DNA of 64,000 bases, from the NCBI RefSeq assembly GCF_000340965.1, contig NZ_ANAY01000014.1:62001-126000 (forward strand), read 5' to 3'. Every line of letters starts with the position of its first letter. The stretch's first letter is position 1. Positions 17,171 to 26,554 of this stretch are shown one piece after another. A program made the translations under genes and the position numbers. This DNA comes from Nocardiopsis kunsanensis DSM 44524. GTDB taxonomy: Bacteria; Actinomycetota; Actinomycetes; Streptosporangiales; Streptosporangiaceae. A model generated the notes under the pieces. That model did not search any database, was not told where the DNA came from, and was given only the letters and a program-made list of their open reading frames with translations.

Positions 17171-18889
17171 CTACTCGTCGGCTGCCCAACCGATGTCCTC
17201 GTAGACGTAGTCGGTGGCCAGGCCGTACTCACCGAAGTTGTGCAGGTTCTCGTCCATGACCCAGAAGCCGGGACGCTCGAACATCGGGATGGTCAGGACC
17301 TCCTCCCACAGCAGGGTGTCGATCTCGTTGACGATCTCGGTGTAGCGCTCGTCGTCGGTCGTCTCGGCGAGCTCGTCGAACTTCTCGTTGATCTCGGGCG
17401 TGGAGTGGCGGCTGGTGTTGTTGCCCCAGTCCTCGCCGTCCTCGTCGAGCGGCCCGCCGAAGTTGCCCTTGGTGTCGGCGTTGAAGGGGTGTTCACCAAC
17501 GGTCACGAACGCGGCCAGCTCGTAGTTGCCGGGGATGATGTACTCGCTGAACAGGGCGTTGGAGGGCACAGGTTGGACCTCGACCTCGATGCCGACCTCG
17601 GCGAGCATCTGCTGGGCCATCTCGCCCTCGTCCTGGGCCAGGTCCAGGCCCTCGGAGACCACGTAGTTCAGGGTCAGGGTGTCGCCGTCCTCGTTGGTGC
17701 GGAACTCGTCCCCGTCCTCGAGGGTCCAGCCGGCCTCGTCCAGCAGCTCCTGGGCACGCTCGGTGTCGACCTCGCCCAGGTCTCCGCTGTTGTCCTGGAA
17801 GCCGTTCTGGCTGGAGCGCAGGAGGCGGTTGACCTGACCGGTGATCGGCCAGTTGACCGCACCGAGGGCGACCTCGGCCATGACCTCGCGGTCGATGGTC
17901 ATCGCCACGGCGTGGCGCACCCGCTTGTCCTCCAGGCGGGGGCTGGAGCCGTTGAGGCTCATGAACCGGTGGCCGTGGTTGACGGCCTGGGTGAAGTAGG
18001 CCCCGTTGCCCTCCTGGTCCTTCAGGCGCTCGTAGGCGGCGGCGTCGTAGCCCAGGTAGAAGGCGTCGATCTCGCCGTTGTCGAAGGCACCGGCCTGGGC
18101 GCTGCTGTCCATGGCGTCGAAGATGATGCGGTCGAGCTTGGCCTCGTCACCCCACCAGTCCTCGTTCCTCTCGACGGTGATGCGCTCGGCGACCTCGTCG
18201 AACTCGGCGTTTCCGAACGGACCGGCGGTGACGGGCAGGTCGCCGAAGTAGCCTTCCGCGAACTTCTCCTCGTCCTCCATGTACTCGGCCGGGTAGAGCT
18301 CGTTGAAGAACGTCTGCCACTCACCGAAGGGCTCCTCCATCCGGAGGGTGAACGAGTACTCGTCCTCGCCCTTCTCGACGGAGTCGATGCGCTCGTAGCC
18401 CACGGTGGTGCCGAGCTCGAATTCGTCGTCGCGGTGACCCCCGCGAGTCATGGCGTTGGCCTCGTAGTCCTTCCAGGTGATGGGCTCACCGTTGGACCAC
18501 TCGGCTTCCGGGTTGAGCTCGTAGGAGACCTCGAGGCCGTCGTCGCTGACCCCGTAGTCGAGAACGTACTCCTCGCGGGGCTCGTAGCCGCCCTTTTCGT
18601 CGTAGCGCGTGGCACTGGGCATGGTCGCCGCGACCACCCGGCGCACGTCACCCTTGTTGCCCTGCACGTGGGCCATGTTGTGCTGGTCCTCGTACTCGCT
18701 GAGGGCCCAGACGAAGTCGCCGCCGTCCTGCAGGTCGTCGCGGTCGGCCGGGTTGAGGTCCTCGGCGGCCAGTTCGGCGGCCGCCTCCTGGCCTCCGCCC
18801 TGGTCATCGTCCTCGGAGGAACCGCAGGCGCTGGCCACGAGGACCAGTGCCGCGGCGGGAGCGAGGTAACGCCACTTCCCGATACGCAT
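17171..18889 (-). CDS. ABC transporter substrate-binding lipoprotein (family 5, peptide/nickel/opine class)
   Basis: 572 residues from the ATG at 18889, which has an AAGGA ribosome binding site. The start shows a lipoprotein signal (YLAPAAALVLVASACG lipobox). The mature protein has the SBP family-5 marks: YELNPEAEWSNGEPITWKDYEAN, the FGEWQTFFNELYPAEYM region, ITVERNEDWWG and KRVRHAVAMTIDRE. It would bind an oligopeptide or similar ligand outside the cell. The gene is the last of a permease-permease-ATPase-SBP operon on the minus strand, an order in which the SBP comes last rather than first. The ligand cannot be read from the sequence. Confidence 0.88.
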   Translation of the reverse strand: MRIGKWRYLAPAAALVLVASACGSSEDDDQGGGQEAAAELAAEDLNPADRDDLQDGGDFVWALSEYEDQHNMAHVQGNKGDVRRVVAATMPSATRYDEKGGYEPREEYVLDYGVSDDGLEVSYELNPEAEWSNGEPITWKDYEANAMTRGGHRDDEFELGTTVGYERIDSVEKGEDEYSFTLRMEEPFGEWQTFFNELYPAEYMEDEEKFAEGYFGDLPVTAGPFGNAEFDEVAERITVERNEDWWGDEAKLDRIIFDAMDSSAQAGAFDNGEIDAFYLGYDAAAYERLKDQEGNGAYFTQAVNHGHRFMSLNGSSPRLEDKRVRHAVAMTIDREVMAEVALGAVNWPITGQVNRLLRSSQNGFQDNSGDLGEVDTERAQELLDEAGWTLEDGDEFRTNEDGDTLTLNYVVSEGLDLAQDEGEMAQQMLAEVGIEVEVQPVPSNALFSEYIIPGNYELAAFVTVGEHPFNADTKGNFGGPLDEDGEDWGNNTSRHSTPEINEKFDELAETTDDERYTEIVNEIDTLLWEEVLTIPMFERPGFWVMDENLHNFGEYGLATDYVYEDIGWAADE

Positions 18890-18963
18890 GGGGGTTTTCC
18901 TTCCACGGGTGTTTCGTCCGGCGCGCGGGGTGGCGCCGGCTCTGCCAGTTCGGGCCTCGGAGG

Positions 18964-21168
18964 TCATCGGTCCCCTTCCTGCCGGTCAGCGAAGTGGCAG
19001 GCAGCTCCTTGGTCCCCACCGTTGGTGGGCAGGATCTGCGGCTCGATGTTCGTGCACTGCTCCTGGTCCTGCGCCGAGAGCGTGGCGAACTTCTGGCACC
19101 TCGTACGGAACCTGCAGCCCGAGGGCGGGTTCGCGGGGCTGGGCAGGTCACCGTCCAAGACAATGTGGGCGCGCCCGCGCTCCTTCTCCGGGTCGGGGAC
19201 CGGGATGGCCGAGAGCAGCGCCTGGGTGTAGGGGTGCGAGGGGCGGTTGTAGATGGATTCGGTGTCACCGATCTCCACGATCCGTCCCAGGTACATGACT
19301 GCGACCCGGTCGGCGATGTGCCGGACCACCGACAGGTCGTGTGCCACGAACAGGTAGGCCAGGCCGAGCTCGGCCTGGAGTTCCTCGAGCAGGTTGATGA
19401 CGCCGGCCTGGATGGACACGTCCAGGGCGGAGACGGGCTCGTCCAGCACGAGGAGTTGCGGTTCCAGGGCCAGGGCGCGGGCGATGCCGATGCGCTGGCG
19501 CTGGCCGCCGGAGAACTCGGCGGGAAAGCGCGTGACGTGCTCGGTGTCGAGTCCGACGAGGTCGACGAGCTCGTACACACGCTTGGTGATCCGGTCCTGT
19601 GGCACCTTGTGGGTGGCCAGGGGCTCGGCGATGATGTCGAAGACCGTCATGCGCGGGTCCAGGGAGCTCATGGGGTCCTGGAAGACGATCTGCATGTCCT
19701 TGCGCAGGGCGAACCGGTCGGCCTTGGACAGGGTGGACACGTCGCGGCCCATGACCTCCACCGACCCGCGCTGGGGTTTGTCCAGGCCCATGATCTCCAT
19801 GAGCGTGGAGGACTTGCCGCACCCGGATTCTCCGACCAGCGCCAGGGTCTCGCCCTCGCGGATGTCGAAGTCGAGGCCGTCGACGGCGTAGACGGTGCCG
19901 ACGCGGCGTTTGAGCACGGCGCCCTTCATCAGGGGGTGGTGCTTGATGAGGTCGCGTACGCGCAGCATGTCGCCGCGCTGCTCGCGGTCGGAGGAGTACC
20001 CCTCGAACTCGGCGATGTCGGGCACCGGGTAGATGTCCTGGGCGGTCCAGGCGTTGCTGTCGATCTCCCCGGAGCGGATGCAGGCCACACGGCGCTCACC
20101 GGTGTCCTGGACCTGGGCGGGTGCGTGCCCGGCCTCCTCGGACGTGGCCCGGATGGTCTCGGCGGAGGGCTGTTCACCCACCGGTAGGAGCTCGGGTTCG
20201 GCCATCTCGCACTCGGGCCGGGCGATGGGGCAGCGCGGCGCGAACGGGCAGCCGGGCGGCAGGTCGGTCAGGGAGGGCGGGTTGCCCTTGATGGGCACCA
20301 GAGCGCCCTGCCGTTCCAGGTCCATGCGGGGCACGGCGCCCAGCAGACCCATGGTGTAGGGCATGCGGCTGCCGTAGTAGATCTCGTCCACGGAGCCCAT
20401 CTCCACGGGCCGGCCCGCGTACATCACCAGGATGCGGTCGACGAAACCGGCGACGACACCGAGGTCGTGGGTGATCATGACGATAGCGGCGCCGGTCTCG
20501 CGCTGGGCGGCGCGCAGCAGCTCGAGGATCTGCGCCTGGATGGTCACGTCCAGGGCGGTGGTGGGTTCGTCGCAGATGATGACGTCGGGGTTGTTGGCCA
20601 TGGCCATGGCGATCATGACGCGCTGGCGCATGCCCCCGGAGAACTCGTGGGGGAAGGAGCGGTAGCGGTGCTCGGGGTTGGGGATGCCCACGAGTTCCAG
20701 GAGCTCGATGGCCCGCTCGCGTGCCCGGGCCTTGGGGACCTTCTTGTCGTGTGTGGTGACGGCCTCGGCGAGCTGGTCACCGACGGTGTAGACGGGGGTC
20801 AGTCCGGAGAGCGGGTCCTGGAAGACCATGGAGATGACCTTGCCGCGCTTGCGGGCCATGGTCCTGTCGTCCAGGCCGAGGATCTCCTCGCCGTGCAGGC
20901 GCACCGATCCGGTGATGGTCGCGTGTTCGGGCAGCAGGCCCATGGCGGCCATGGAGGAGACCGACTTGCCGGAGCCGGACTCGCCGACGATCCCCAGGAC
21001 CTCGCCCCGGTGGACCCGGTAGCTGACGCCGCGCACCGCGGTGACGTCGGGGTTGCTGTTGAACCCGCGGAAGGTCACGCGCAGGTCGGTGACCTCCAGG
21101 ACGGGGGTCTTGCCCGTCTCTTCGGCGCCGGGTGCGGGGTGGGTGCCCTCGATGGTGTCGATGCTCAT
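18964..21168 (-). CDS. Fused dual-ATPase of peptide-type ABC transporter (DppD-DppF fusion)
   Basis: 734 residues holding two complete ABC domains in one chain. Domain 1 has Walker A GESGSGKS (K68), signature FSGGMRQR and Walker [13 protein letters not shown], plus the oligopeptide-type C-terminal [14 protein letters not shown] cluster. Domain 2 has Walker A GESGCGKS (K452), signature FSGGQRQR and Walker [13 protein letters not shown], again ending with a [10 protein letters not shown] cluster. These two Cys-rich tails are typical of Opp/Dpp ATPases and may hold an Fe-S cluster. One polypeptide therefore replaces the usual DppD/DppF heterodimer and energises the two permeases encoded upstream. 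Confidence 0.9.
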   Translation of the reverse strand: MSIDTIEGTHPAPGAEETGKTPVLEVTDLRVTFRGFNSNPDVTAVRGVSYRVHRGEVLGIVGESGSGKSVSSMAAMGLLPEHATITGSVRLHGEEILGLDDRTMARKRGKVISMVFQDPLSGLTPVYTVGDQLAEAVTTHDKKVPKARARERAIELLELVGIPNPEHRYRSFPHEFSGGMRQRVMIAMAMANNPDVIICDEPTTALDVTIQAQILELLRAAQRETGAAIVMITHDLGVVAGFVDRILVMYAGRPVEMGSVDEIYYGSRMPYTMGLLGAVPRMDLERQGALVPIKGNPPSLTDLPPGCPFAPRCPIARPECEMAEPELLPVGEQPSAETIRATSEEAGHAPAQVQDTGERRVACIRSGEIDSNAWTAQDIYPVPDIAEFEGYSSDREQRGDMLRVRDLIKHHPLMKGAVLKRRVGTVYAVDGLDFDIREGETLALVGESGCGKSSTLMEIMGLDKPQRGSVEVMGRDVSTLSKADRFALRKDMQIVFQDPMSSLDPRMTVFDIIAEPLATHKVPQDRITKRVYELVDLVGLDTEHVTRFPAEFSGGQRQRIGIARALALEPQLLVLDEPVSALDVSIQAGVINLLEELQAELGLAYLFVAHDLSVVRHIADRVAVMYLGRIVEIGDTESIYNRPSHPYTQALLSAIPVPDPEKERGRAHIVLDGDLPSPANPPSGCRFRTRCQKFATLSAQDQEQCTNIEPQILPTNGGDQGAACHFADRQEGDR

Positions 21169-21184
21169 TGGTGTGCTGCCTTCA

Positions 21185-22102
21185 CTAGCGGCGGGACTTC
21201 GTGGTCGGGTCGAGGGCGTCTCGGAGCCCGTCCCCGATCATGTTGACTGCGAGCACCAGCAGCACCAGCAGCACCGTGGGGAAGAGGAACATCCACGGGG
21301 CGGTGGTGGCGAAATCGGCGCCGTCGGCGATGACGATGCCCAGGCTGATGTCGGGCGGCTGCACACCGAGGCCGAAGTAGCTCAGCGCGGTCTCCCCGAT
21401 GATCGCGGTGCTGACCATGATGGTGGCGTCCGCGATGAGCAGGGAGGACATGTTCGGCAGGATGTGGCGCAGGATGATCGTGCGCGGGGGTACGCCCATG
21501 AAGCGGGCGGCGTGGATGTATTCGCGTTCACGTAGCGAGATGGTCATGCCCCGCACCATCTTGGAGGTGACCATCCAGCTCAGACCGCCCAGGAGCACGA
21601 CCAGGATCAACCAGCCGCTCGAGCCCATGAAGTGCTGGGACAGGATCGCCAGGATCACGAAGCTGGGCAGGACCAGGGCCAGGTCGGCGACCCACATGAG
21701 GGCCCTGTCGGTGAGCCCGCCGAAGTAGCCGGCGAAGGCCCCCACGAGGGCGGCCACCACGGTGGAGATCAGCGCGACGAGCAGACCGATGAGCAGGGAC
21801 TTCTGCAGACCGGCGGTGGCCTGGGTGAAGATGTCCTGGCCGGTGCGGTTGGTACCGAACCAGTGCTCGGGTGTGGGGGCCTGGAGCATGTTGAGGTAGT
21901 CGCGTTCACTGACATCCCAAGCACTGATGAGGGGCCCGAGGAAGGCCACCAGGGCCAGGACGGCGAGCATCACCAGCCCGATGATGACGCGGCGGGTACC
22001 GATCAGCTGCTGCAGGATGTCCTTGGAACGGCTGGGAGCGGGCGGCACGGCCGGTGCCTGGCCCTCCGTGTTCTGAGGGGTGGTGTCGGTGCTCGTACTC
22101 AT
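21185..22102 (-). CDS. ABC transporter permease (DppC type)
   Basis: 305 residues. A cytosolic N-terminal stretch of about 45 residues precedes the first membrane helix ([21 protein letters not shown]), and the OppC-type N-terminal segment [24 protein letters not shown] is clear. Further helices follow, with the EAA loop represented by [27 protein letters not shown] contacting the ATPase. It is preceded by the DppB-type permease and followed after 16 nt by the fused ATPase gene, so translation is probably coupled. Confidence 0.9.
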   Translation of the reverse strand: MSTSTDTTPQNTEGQAPAVPPAPSRSKDILQQLIGTRRVIIGLVMLAVLALVAFLGPLISAWDVSERDYLNMLQAPTPEHWFGTNRTGQDIFTQATAGLQKSLLIGLLVALISTVVAALVGAFAGYFGGLTDRALMWVADLALVLPSFVILAILSQHFMGSSGWLILVVLLGGLSWMVTSKMVRGMTISLREREYIHAARFMGVPPRTIILRHILPNMSSLLIADATIMVSTAIIGETALSYFGLGVQPPDISLGIVIADGADFATTAPWMFLFPTVLLVLLVLAVNMIGDGLRDALDPTTKSRR

Positions 22103-22181
22103 GCCGTGGTCTCCAACGGTGCGGCCGCGGTGGGGCGCGGACGGTGCGGGGCGGGGGCGTGGTGGCGGGGGCCGGTCCTCA

Positions 22182-23162
22182 TCACACCCTCACCCTCGGG
22201 TCGAGCCAGGCGTAGAGGATGTCGGAGAGCAGGGAGGCCACCATGATCGTGACCGCCATGAAGCAGGAGACCGCCGTGACCACGTGCACGTCCTGCCGTG
22301 CGATGGAGTCGATGAGCCAGGCGCCCATGCCCTGCCAGGCGTAGATCTTCTCGGTGAAGGTCGCGCCGGAGACCAGCATCCCGAAGGTGAAGGTGAAGTA
22401 GGTGATGGTGGGGATCATCGCGGTGCGCAGGGCGTGCTTGAACAGGGCCTTGCGCCGGGTGAGCCCCTTGGCCATGGCGGTGCGCACGAAGTCCGAGCCG
22501 AGCACGTCCAGCATCATGTTGCGCTGGTAGCGGGCGAAGGTGGCGAACAGGGCCAGGGCGAGCACCAGTGTCGGCAGGATCGCGTGGTAGACGCGGTTGA
22601 CCAGCATCTCCCACCAATCGCCTTCGAAGCCTGCCGTGTACTCGCCCGAATATCGGAAGAACTGGATGCCGAGCATGTCGTTGACGGCCACGGCGGCGAC
22701 CTGGATGACGATCGCGATGACGACCGTCGGGATCGACAGGACGAAGAAGGAGGCGCCGGTGGCGGCCTTGTCGAAGGCGCGGTACTGGCGGATGGCGGCG
22801 TAGGCACCGATGGCGATGCCCATGACGCTGCCCAGGAGGGTGGCCACGACGATCAGGCGCAGGGTGACCCCGGCCTTCATCATCATCTGGTCGGAGACGC
22901 TGCCGCCCTGGATGGTCTGGCCGAAGTCACCGGTGAACACACCGCTCATCCAGGTGACGTAGCGCTGGGCCAGCGGGGTCTGGTCGTTGAGGTTGAGCTT
23001 GTCGAGCTGCGCGTCGACCAGCGCGGGTTCGGGCGGGGGCTGCATCTGCTCGAAGTAGTCGCGCGGCGAGAGGTTCGTCGCGGCGAGTACATAGGCGAAA
23101 CTCGTCGCGAGGAAGATCAACACGACGTAGTTCAACAGCCGTCTGGCCAGGAACTTGCCCAA
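22182..23162 (-). CDS. ABC transporter permease (DppB type), TTG start
   Basis: 326 residues. The first helix (LLNYVVLIFLATSFAYVLA) immediately follows MGKFLARR, so the start is at the TTG ending at 23162, served by GGAG about seven bases upstream. Features of the DppB family include an N-terminal helix, the large external loop, and the EAA loop VRTAMAKGLTRRKALFKHALRTAMIP. It is the first gene of the importer operon. The 650 nt upstream would hold the operon promoter. Confidence 0.88.
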   Translation of the reverse strand: MGKFLARRLLNYVVLIFLATSFAYVLAATNLSPRDYFEQMQPPPEPALVDAQLDKLNLNDQTPLAQRYVTWMSGVFTGDFGQTIQGGSVSDQMMMKAGVTLRLIVVATLLGSVMGIAIGAYAAIRQYRAFDKAATGASFFVLSIPTVVIAIVIQVAAVAVNDMLGIQFFRYSGEYTAGFEGDWWEMLVNRVYHAILPTLVLALALFATFARYQRNMMLDVLGSDFVRTAMAKGLTRRKALFKHALRTAMIPTITYFTFTFGMLVSGATFTEKIYAWQGMGAWLIDSIARQDVHVVTAVSCFMAVTIMVASLLSDILYAWLDPRVRV

Positions 23163-23820
23163 AACTATCTCCGAACCTCACAGCCGAGCCCGGCGCTTGT
23201 CTGCGTTGTGGTCGGTCACGCAACAGGGGAGCCCGGGAGCCTGGACCGTGAGCCGACCGGAGGGTCTCCGTTAAGCTCCTGCGATCCTGCGACCACCGGC
23301 GGGGATTACTCCCGGTGACTGCCGATTCACACTTTCCACCGGAGCACGATCAGTGACCGGAATGTCATGATTCTGCGGGGCCACTAGACACCTGACGGTA
23401 ACCAGCACATCAAGAAAAGACAACGGTACTGATTTAGGCACACCAGGGCTGGCAATTTGTCGAACTTTCAATGTCGACCGCTACCACGACACGGCCCATC
23501 ACGGAAGCCCCCAGCCGCCGGGATTCAAGGGCATGGGCGACCCCAGTTCGTAAACACCGTTTACATGAATGCGGTGCGGCGACGCCTGCCCGAGCCTCTG
23601 GCGTTTCCCGCAACAGGCCGACAAGAACCGCCGCACCGGATCCCCTCGTGCGCCTTCGCTGCAGACACAAAAGACCCCTCCCCGCAAAAAGGACCGAGTA
23701 CCATTTTCACCTACAGTAATGAGGCAGTTAACCACTGCTAACATCACCCTTTGAGCGGGTCTGTTCCACGCCCGGAGCCCGCCCCGCGTCCCGCAGGACC
23801 GGAGCACACACGTCGCCCCC
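23163..23820. promoter_or_regulatory. Operon upstream region with palindrome GTAAACACCGTTTAC
   Basis: 658 nt upstream of the importer operon, reaching the stop of the MftF-like gene. No gene is supported: the open frames are short and of atypical composition. A perfect 6-bp inverted repeat GTAAAC-N3-GTTTAC lies at 23550-23564. It is AT-rich against its surroundings and has the size of a TetR/LacI/GntR-type operator. Its owner is unknown and it lies nearly 400 nt from the first start codon, so a long leader or a more distal promoter would be required. Confidence 0.4.
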
Positions 23821-25113
23821 TCATGCGCGCGGACCCCGGCCCCTGCCGAAGGGCGCACGTACCCGGGGAACCAGCGCCGCGGCGGAGCGGGAGCGCCAAG
23901 CGCCCCACCACGTCCCCGCGGACCGGGCCACTCCCCCGGCGACCCAGGCCGCCGTACGCACTGGTGAGGCCCCTCCGGCCACCCCCGCCGAGGCCACCAC
24001 GGCCGCCGCCACCGCCGGACGCCGCAGGCAGGCCGCGACGGCGACCGGGGCCCACCCCTGTTCCGCCGCGCGCATCACCGCCCGGGTGTCGTCGCGCGCA
24101 CACGCACCCACCGCACGTACCGCCGTCCCCGCCGGCAGCCTGTGTGCACCTGCGGCCACCGTGTACCCCGCCAGGCCCACCAGGGCCCCGGTGACCGGCC
24201 GCCCGGCCAGAGCCAGGGTCGCTGCGGCCGCACCGGCCCAGGTGAACTCGGGCCCGGCAGCACTGCCCCGGCCCGGCCCGCTCCCGGCTGCGACGGCGCG
24301 CCCCGGGCCACCGGCGGCCGCACCGATCTGCAGACACGTCCACAGGTAGGCGCCCGGTCCGCGCAGGGGTTCGACCCGTACCCGGGAACGGGGCTCGTGG
24401 CGCACCGACCACCCGTCGGCTACCAGATCGTGCAGGAGGGTGGGCGGCAGTGTCCGAGAGAGGGACTCGGCGGGCGGAAGGCGAGCGGTGTCCGTTTCGG
24501 GGTCGGGAGGAGCGGTACCCGGGGCGGACAGCGCGCTGCGGCGCACCACGAGCGCGGGGATCCGCTGCAGCGGATCGGCGGCTGTGTGCTCGACCGCGCG
24601 ATCGCCGGGGATGCCGGGCAGGGTCAGGCTCGTGAGCCGGGCGGCCAGGCGGGCGCGTGCGGGGCCGACGTCGAGACGGTCCTCGGGGTCGACGAGGGCT
24701 CGGGGCACGACGGCGCCCACACGGGGGTCCTCCAGATGTTCCAGGGCGGGGGCGAGCCATCCGGGCTCGGGGTACACCCCGGCCGGGACCAGCACGAGCA
24801 CGTCGGTGCCGGCCGTGGAGGCCTCGCCGGACACGGCGCCGGACGCACCGGCCCCGGCAGGCGGGCGCGGGCGGGCCAGGCCGACGGACACCAGCCATGT
24901 GGCCAGGGTGCGGGCCTGGCGTCCGGTGGGTGCGGCACCACCCATCCAGCGCAGGAGGATACTGACCTGGGCGGAGGTCAGCCGCATGATGCGGGTGGGG
25001 CTTCCGCCGACGAGCAGGTGTCCTTCGTCGGTGAGGTGGGTCGAGGGGTCGAGGTCGAGCCCGTGATCGCCAGGAAGAGGGGCAAGGGGAACAACAGGGG
25101 CAGGCATCCCCAT
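23821..25113 (-). CDS. MftF-like protein lacking the glycosyltransferase core (pseudo-enzyme)
   Basis: 430 residues from the ATG at 25113, preceded by GGAG. The N-terminus (LDLDPSTHLTDEGHLLVGGSPTRIMRLTS) matches the start of the mycofactocin glycosyltransferase MftF, and LARPRPP corresponds to the HPRPP that precedes the catalytic domain there. Then about 75 residues expected in MftF, including the GT2 DDGS segment, are missing. The chain resumes at YPEPGWLAPALEHLEDPRVGAVVPRAL, which matches the strand after the metal-binding DxD, but the DxD and the later GGFDE/EDVDLCWR motifs are absent. The C-terminal part is Ala/Gly-rich and hydrophobic, as in MftF. It is unlikely to transfer sugars. No mftA-E genes are nearby. 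Confidence 0.55.
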   Translation of the reverse strand: MGMPAPVVPLAPLPGDHGLDLDPSTHLTDEGHLLVGGSPTRIMRLTSAQVSILLRWMGGAAPTGRQARTLATWLVSVGLARPRPPAGAGASGAVSGEASTAGTDVLVLVPAGVYPEPGWLAPALEHLEDPRVGAVVPRALVDPEDRLDVGPARARLAARLTSLTLPGIPGDRAVEHTAADPLQRIPALVVRRSALSAPGTAPPDPETDTARLPPAESLSRTLPPTLLHDLVADGWSVRHEPRSRVRVEPLRGPGAYLWTCLQIGAAAGGPGRAVAAGSGPGRGSAAGPEFTWAGAAAATLALAGRPVTGALVGLAGYTVAAGAHRLPAGTAVRAVGACARDDTRAVMRAAEQGWAPVAVAACLRRPAVAAAVVASAGVAGGASPVRTAAWVAGGVARSAGTWWGAWRSRSAAALVPRVRAPFGRGRGPRA

Positions 25114-25533
25114 ACCTTGTATCTCCGGGCACTCAGGACGCAAGAGCACCACAGGCAGTACATGCGTTATTTGATCGTTACAGAGTCACGGGTGTCCCAC
25201 CAGTCACGGGATCGCACGCCCCGCCTCTCCCCCGACCGGCCCGGGCCCCCCTTTTTCCCAGCTCGCACGGGGATACGCTGTCAGAACCCGGGGTTGTGGG
25301 GTCACGGAAGAAGCACGATGCGTATGCTTGGGGCCATACGCGCCCTTCAGTGTCGTCGGGCACGTCCGCCGCTGTAGACGACCGACCATCACGAGAGGCC
25401 GCCCGGCTCTCCCTGCGACACCGCTTCCCCTCCCTGCCCCAGGGGTTCCGACCTGGGTGCGCGACACCGCGCTGCGCCCCGTACGACGGGCACGGACGCG
25501 CTCGGGACGCGCACATCCACTCGGGAAGTAGAG
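25114..25533. other. Intergenic region between divergent genes
   Basis: 420 nt between the MftF-like gene and the divergent HATPase gene, expected to hold both promoters. An AT-rich patch near 25160-25190 (GTTATTTGATCGTTACAG) is the likeliest promoter area for the leftward gene. No tidy -35/-10 pair or inverted repeat was found and no gene is supported. Confidence 0.35.
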
Positions 25534-26070
25534 ATGTTTGAGAATGCAGCGAACAGCAGTCCGCTCCTGACCGTGCAGCCATCGCCGGAGGACCCACGGG
25601 TCCTCGATCCCTCTTCCGCGCTTCTCCGACGACCGGCGAGTTCCATGAACGACGAGACAGGACGAGCAGACCGGAGGCGTTTTCCCGGACTGCCCAACCA
25701 GATCGCCCACGCACGACGGTTCGTGGCGCGCCACCTCGACAATTCACCCGAAGCGACAACCGCAGCGCTCCTGACCAGTGAACTGGCCACCAACGCGATC
25801 ACCCACAGCGCGTCGGGGGAACAGGCCGGCAAGTTCGAGATCCGGGTCCGCCGGGCCCCGGGGTGGGCACGCGTGGAGGTCAGAGACCTGGGAAACCTGG
25901 GTCGCACGCCCGAGCCCCAGCACCGCACCCCCTACGACACGTCCGAGAACGGTCGGGGCCTGGATCTGGTCGAGGCGTTGGCGAGCAAATGGGGGAGCGA
26001 ACCCCGCCGTAACGGCAGGGGCCGCGAAGTCTGGTTCGAGCTGGAATGGAGCGAGGACGAGCCCTCCTGA
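25534..26070 (+). CDS. Anti-sigma-factor-type serine kinase (RsbW-like HATPase)
   Basis: 178 residues from the ATG at 25534, with GGAAG four to six bases upstream; an internal ATG at 25645 starts the conserved part and cannot be excluded. The domain is a GHKL HATPase: N-box LLTSELATNAITHS, the G1-type VEVRDLGNLGR and the G2-type ENGRGLDLVEALASKWG. Members of this group either bind and inhibit sigma factors or act as orphan signal ATPases in actinomycetes. No sigma or anti-anti-sigma gene adjoins it, so the partner is unknown. A second, distinct HATPase gene lies at 36946-37443. Confidence 0.8.
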   Translation: MFENAANSSPLLTVQPSPEDPRVLDPSSALLRRPASSMNDETGRADRRRFPGLPNQIAHARRFVARHLDNSPEATTAALLTSELATNAITHSASGEQAGKFEIRVRRAPGWARVEVRDLGNLGRTPEPQHRTPYDTSENGRGLDLVEALASKWGSEPRRNGRGREVWFELEWSEDEPS

Positions 26071-26071
26071 C

Positions 26072-26093
26072 GGCCCCGCGGAAATTCGGGGCC
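26072..26093. terminator. Terminator hairpin between convergent genes
   Basis: A 7-bp perfect stem (26072-26078 with 26087-26093) starts two bases after the HATPase stop. It can serve the rightward gene and perhaps the convergent small gene at 26155-26349. Confidence 0.55.
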
Positions 26094-26154
26094 CGAGGGG
26101 ACCACGGACGCACGAGTGCCGCTGTACCGGCGCATGCGTGCACGTGTGCGCCCG

Positions 26155-26349
26155 TCAGTTCTCGGTCGGAGCCGAACCCTCGGTGTCGGTCGCGGCTCCG
26201 CTGTCGGCACTCCCGTCGCCGGTGTCGTCGGTCCGGGGGATGCGGTAACGCTCGTAGAGCTGCCGGGCGTAGTCCTTGGCCTCCTGGGAGGGTTCCTCGC
26301 CGAGCTCGGCACGGACGAGGTCGTCGAGGCTCTTCTTCGTTTCACTCAT
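26155..26349 (-). CDS. Small acidic protein of unknown function
   Basis: 64 residues from the ATG at 26349. The first 42 residues (SETKKSLDDLVRAELGEEPSQEAKDYARQLYERYRIP) are predicted helical and well-behaved, while the last 20 are an acidic, low-complexity tail. I do not recognise a family. It lies 205 nt downstream of the RND exporter gene on the same strand and could share its transcript. Codon use is like its neighbours. Support is moderate because of its size. Confidence 0.5.
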   Translation of the reverse strand: MSETKKSLDDLVRAELGEEPSQEAKDYARQLYERYRIPRTDDTGDGSADSGAATDTEGSAPTEN

Positions 26350-26554
26350 GTCTCGAAAGACTGCCTGGACTGCCCGGATAGCACAAATCGGCACTCCGTC
26401 GGCAGTGGAGGAAGGCCCTCTGACCGGATCCGGCCATCACGGGAGGGCACGAACGAAACCGTCCCCGTGCCGGGCCCTTCACGGACCCGCCACGGGGACG
26501 ACCGGATCACATCGGCACCGGCAAATGTGATCCTCGTCTCACTACGACCGCCTG

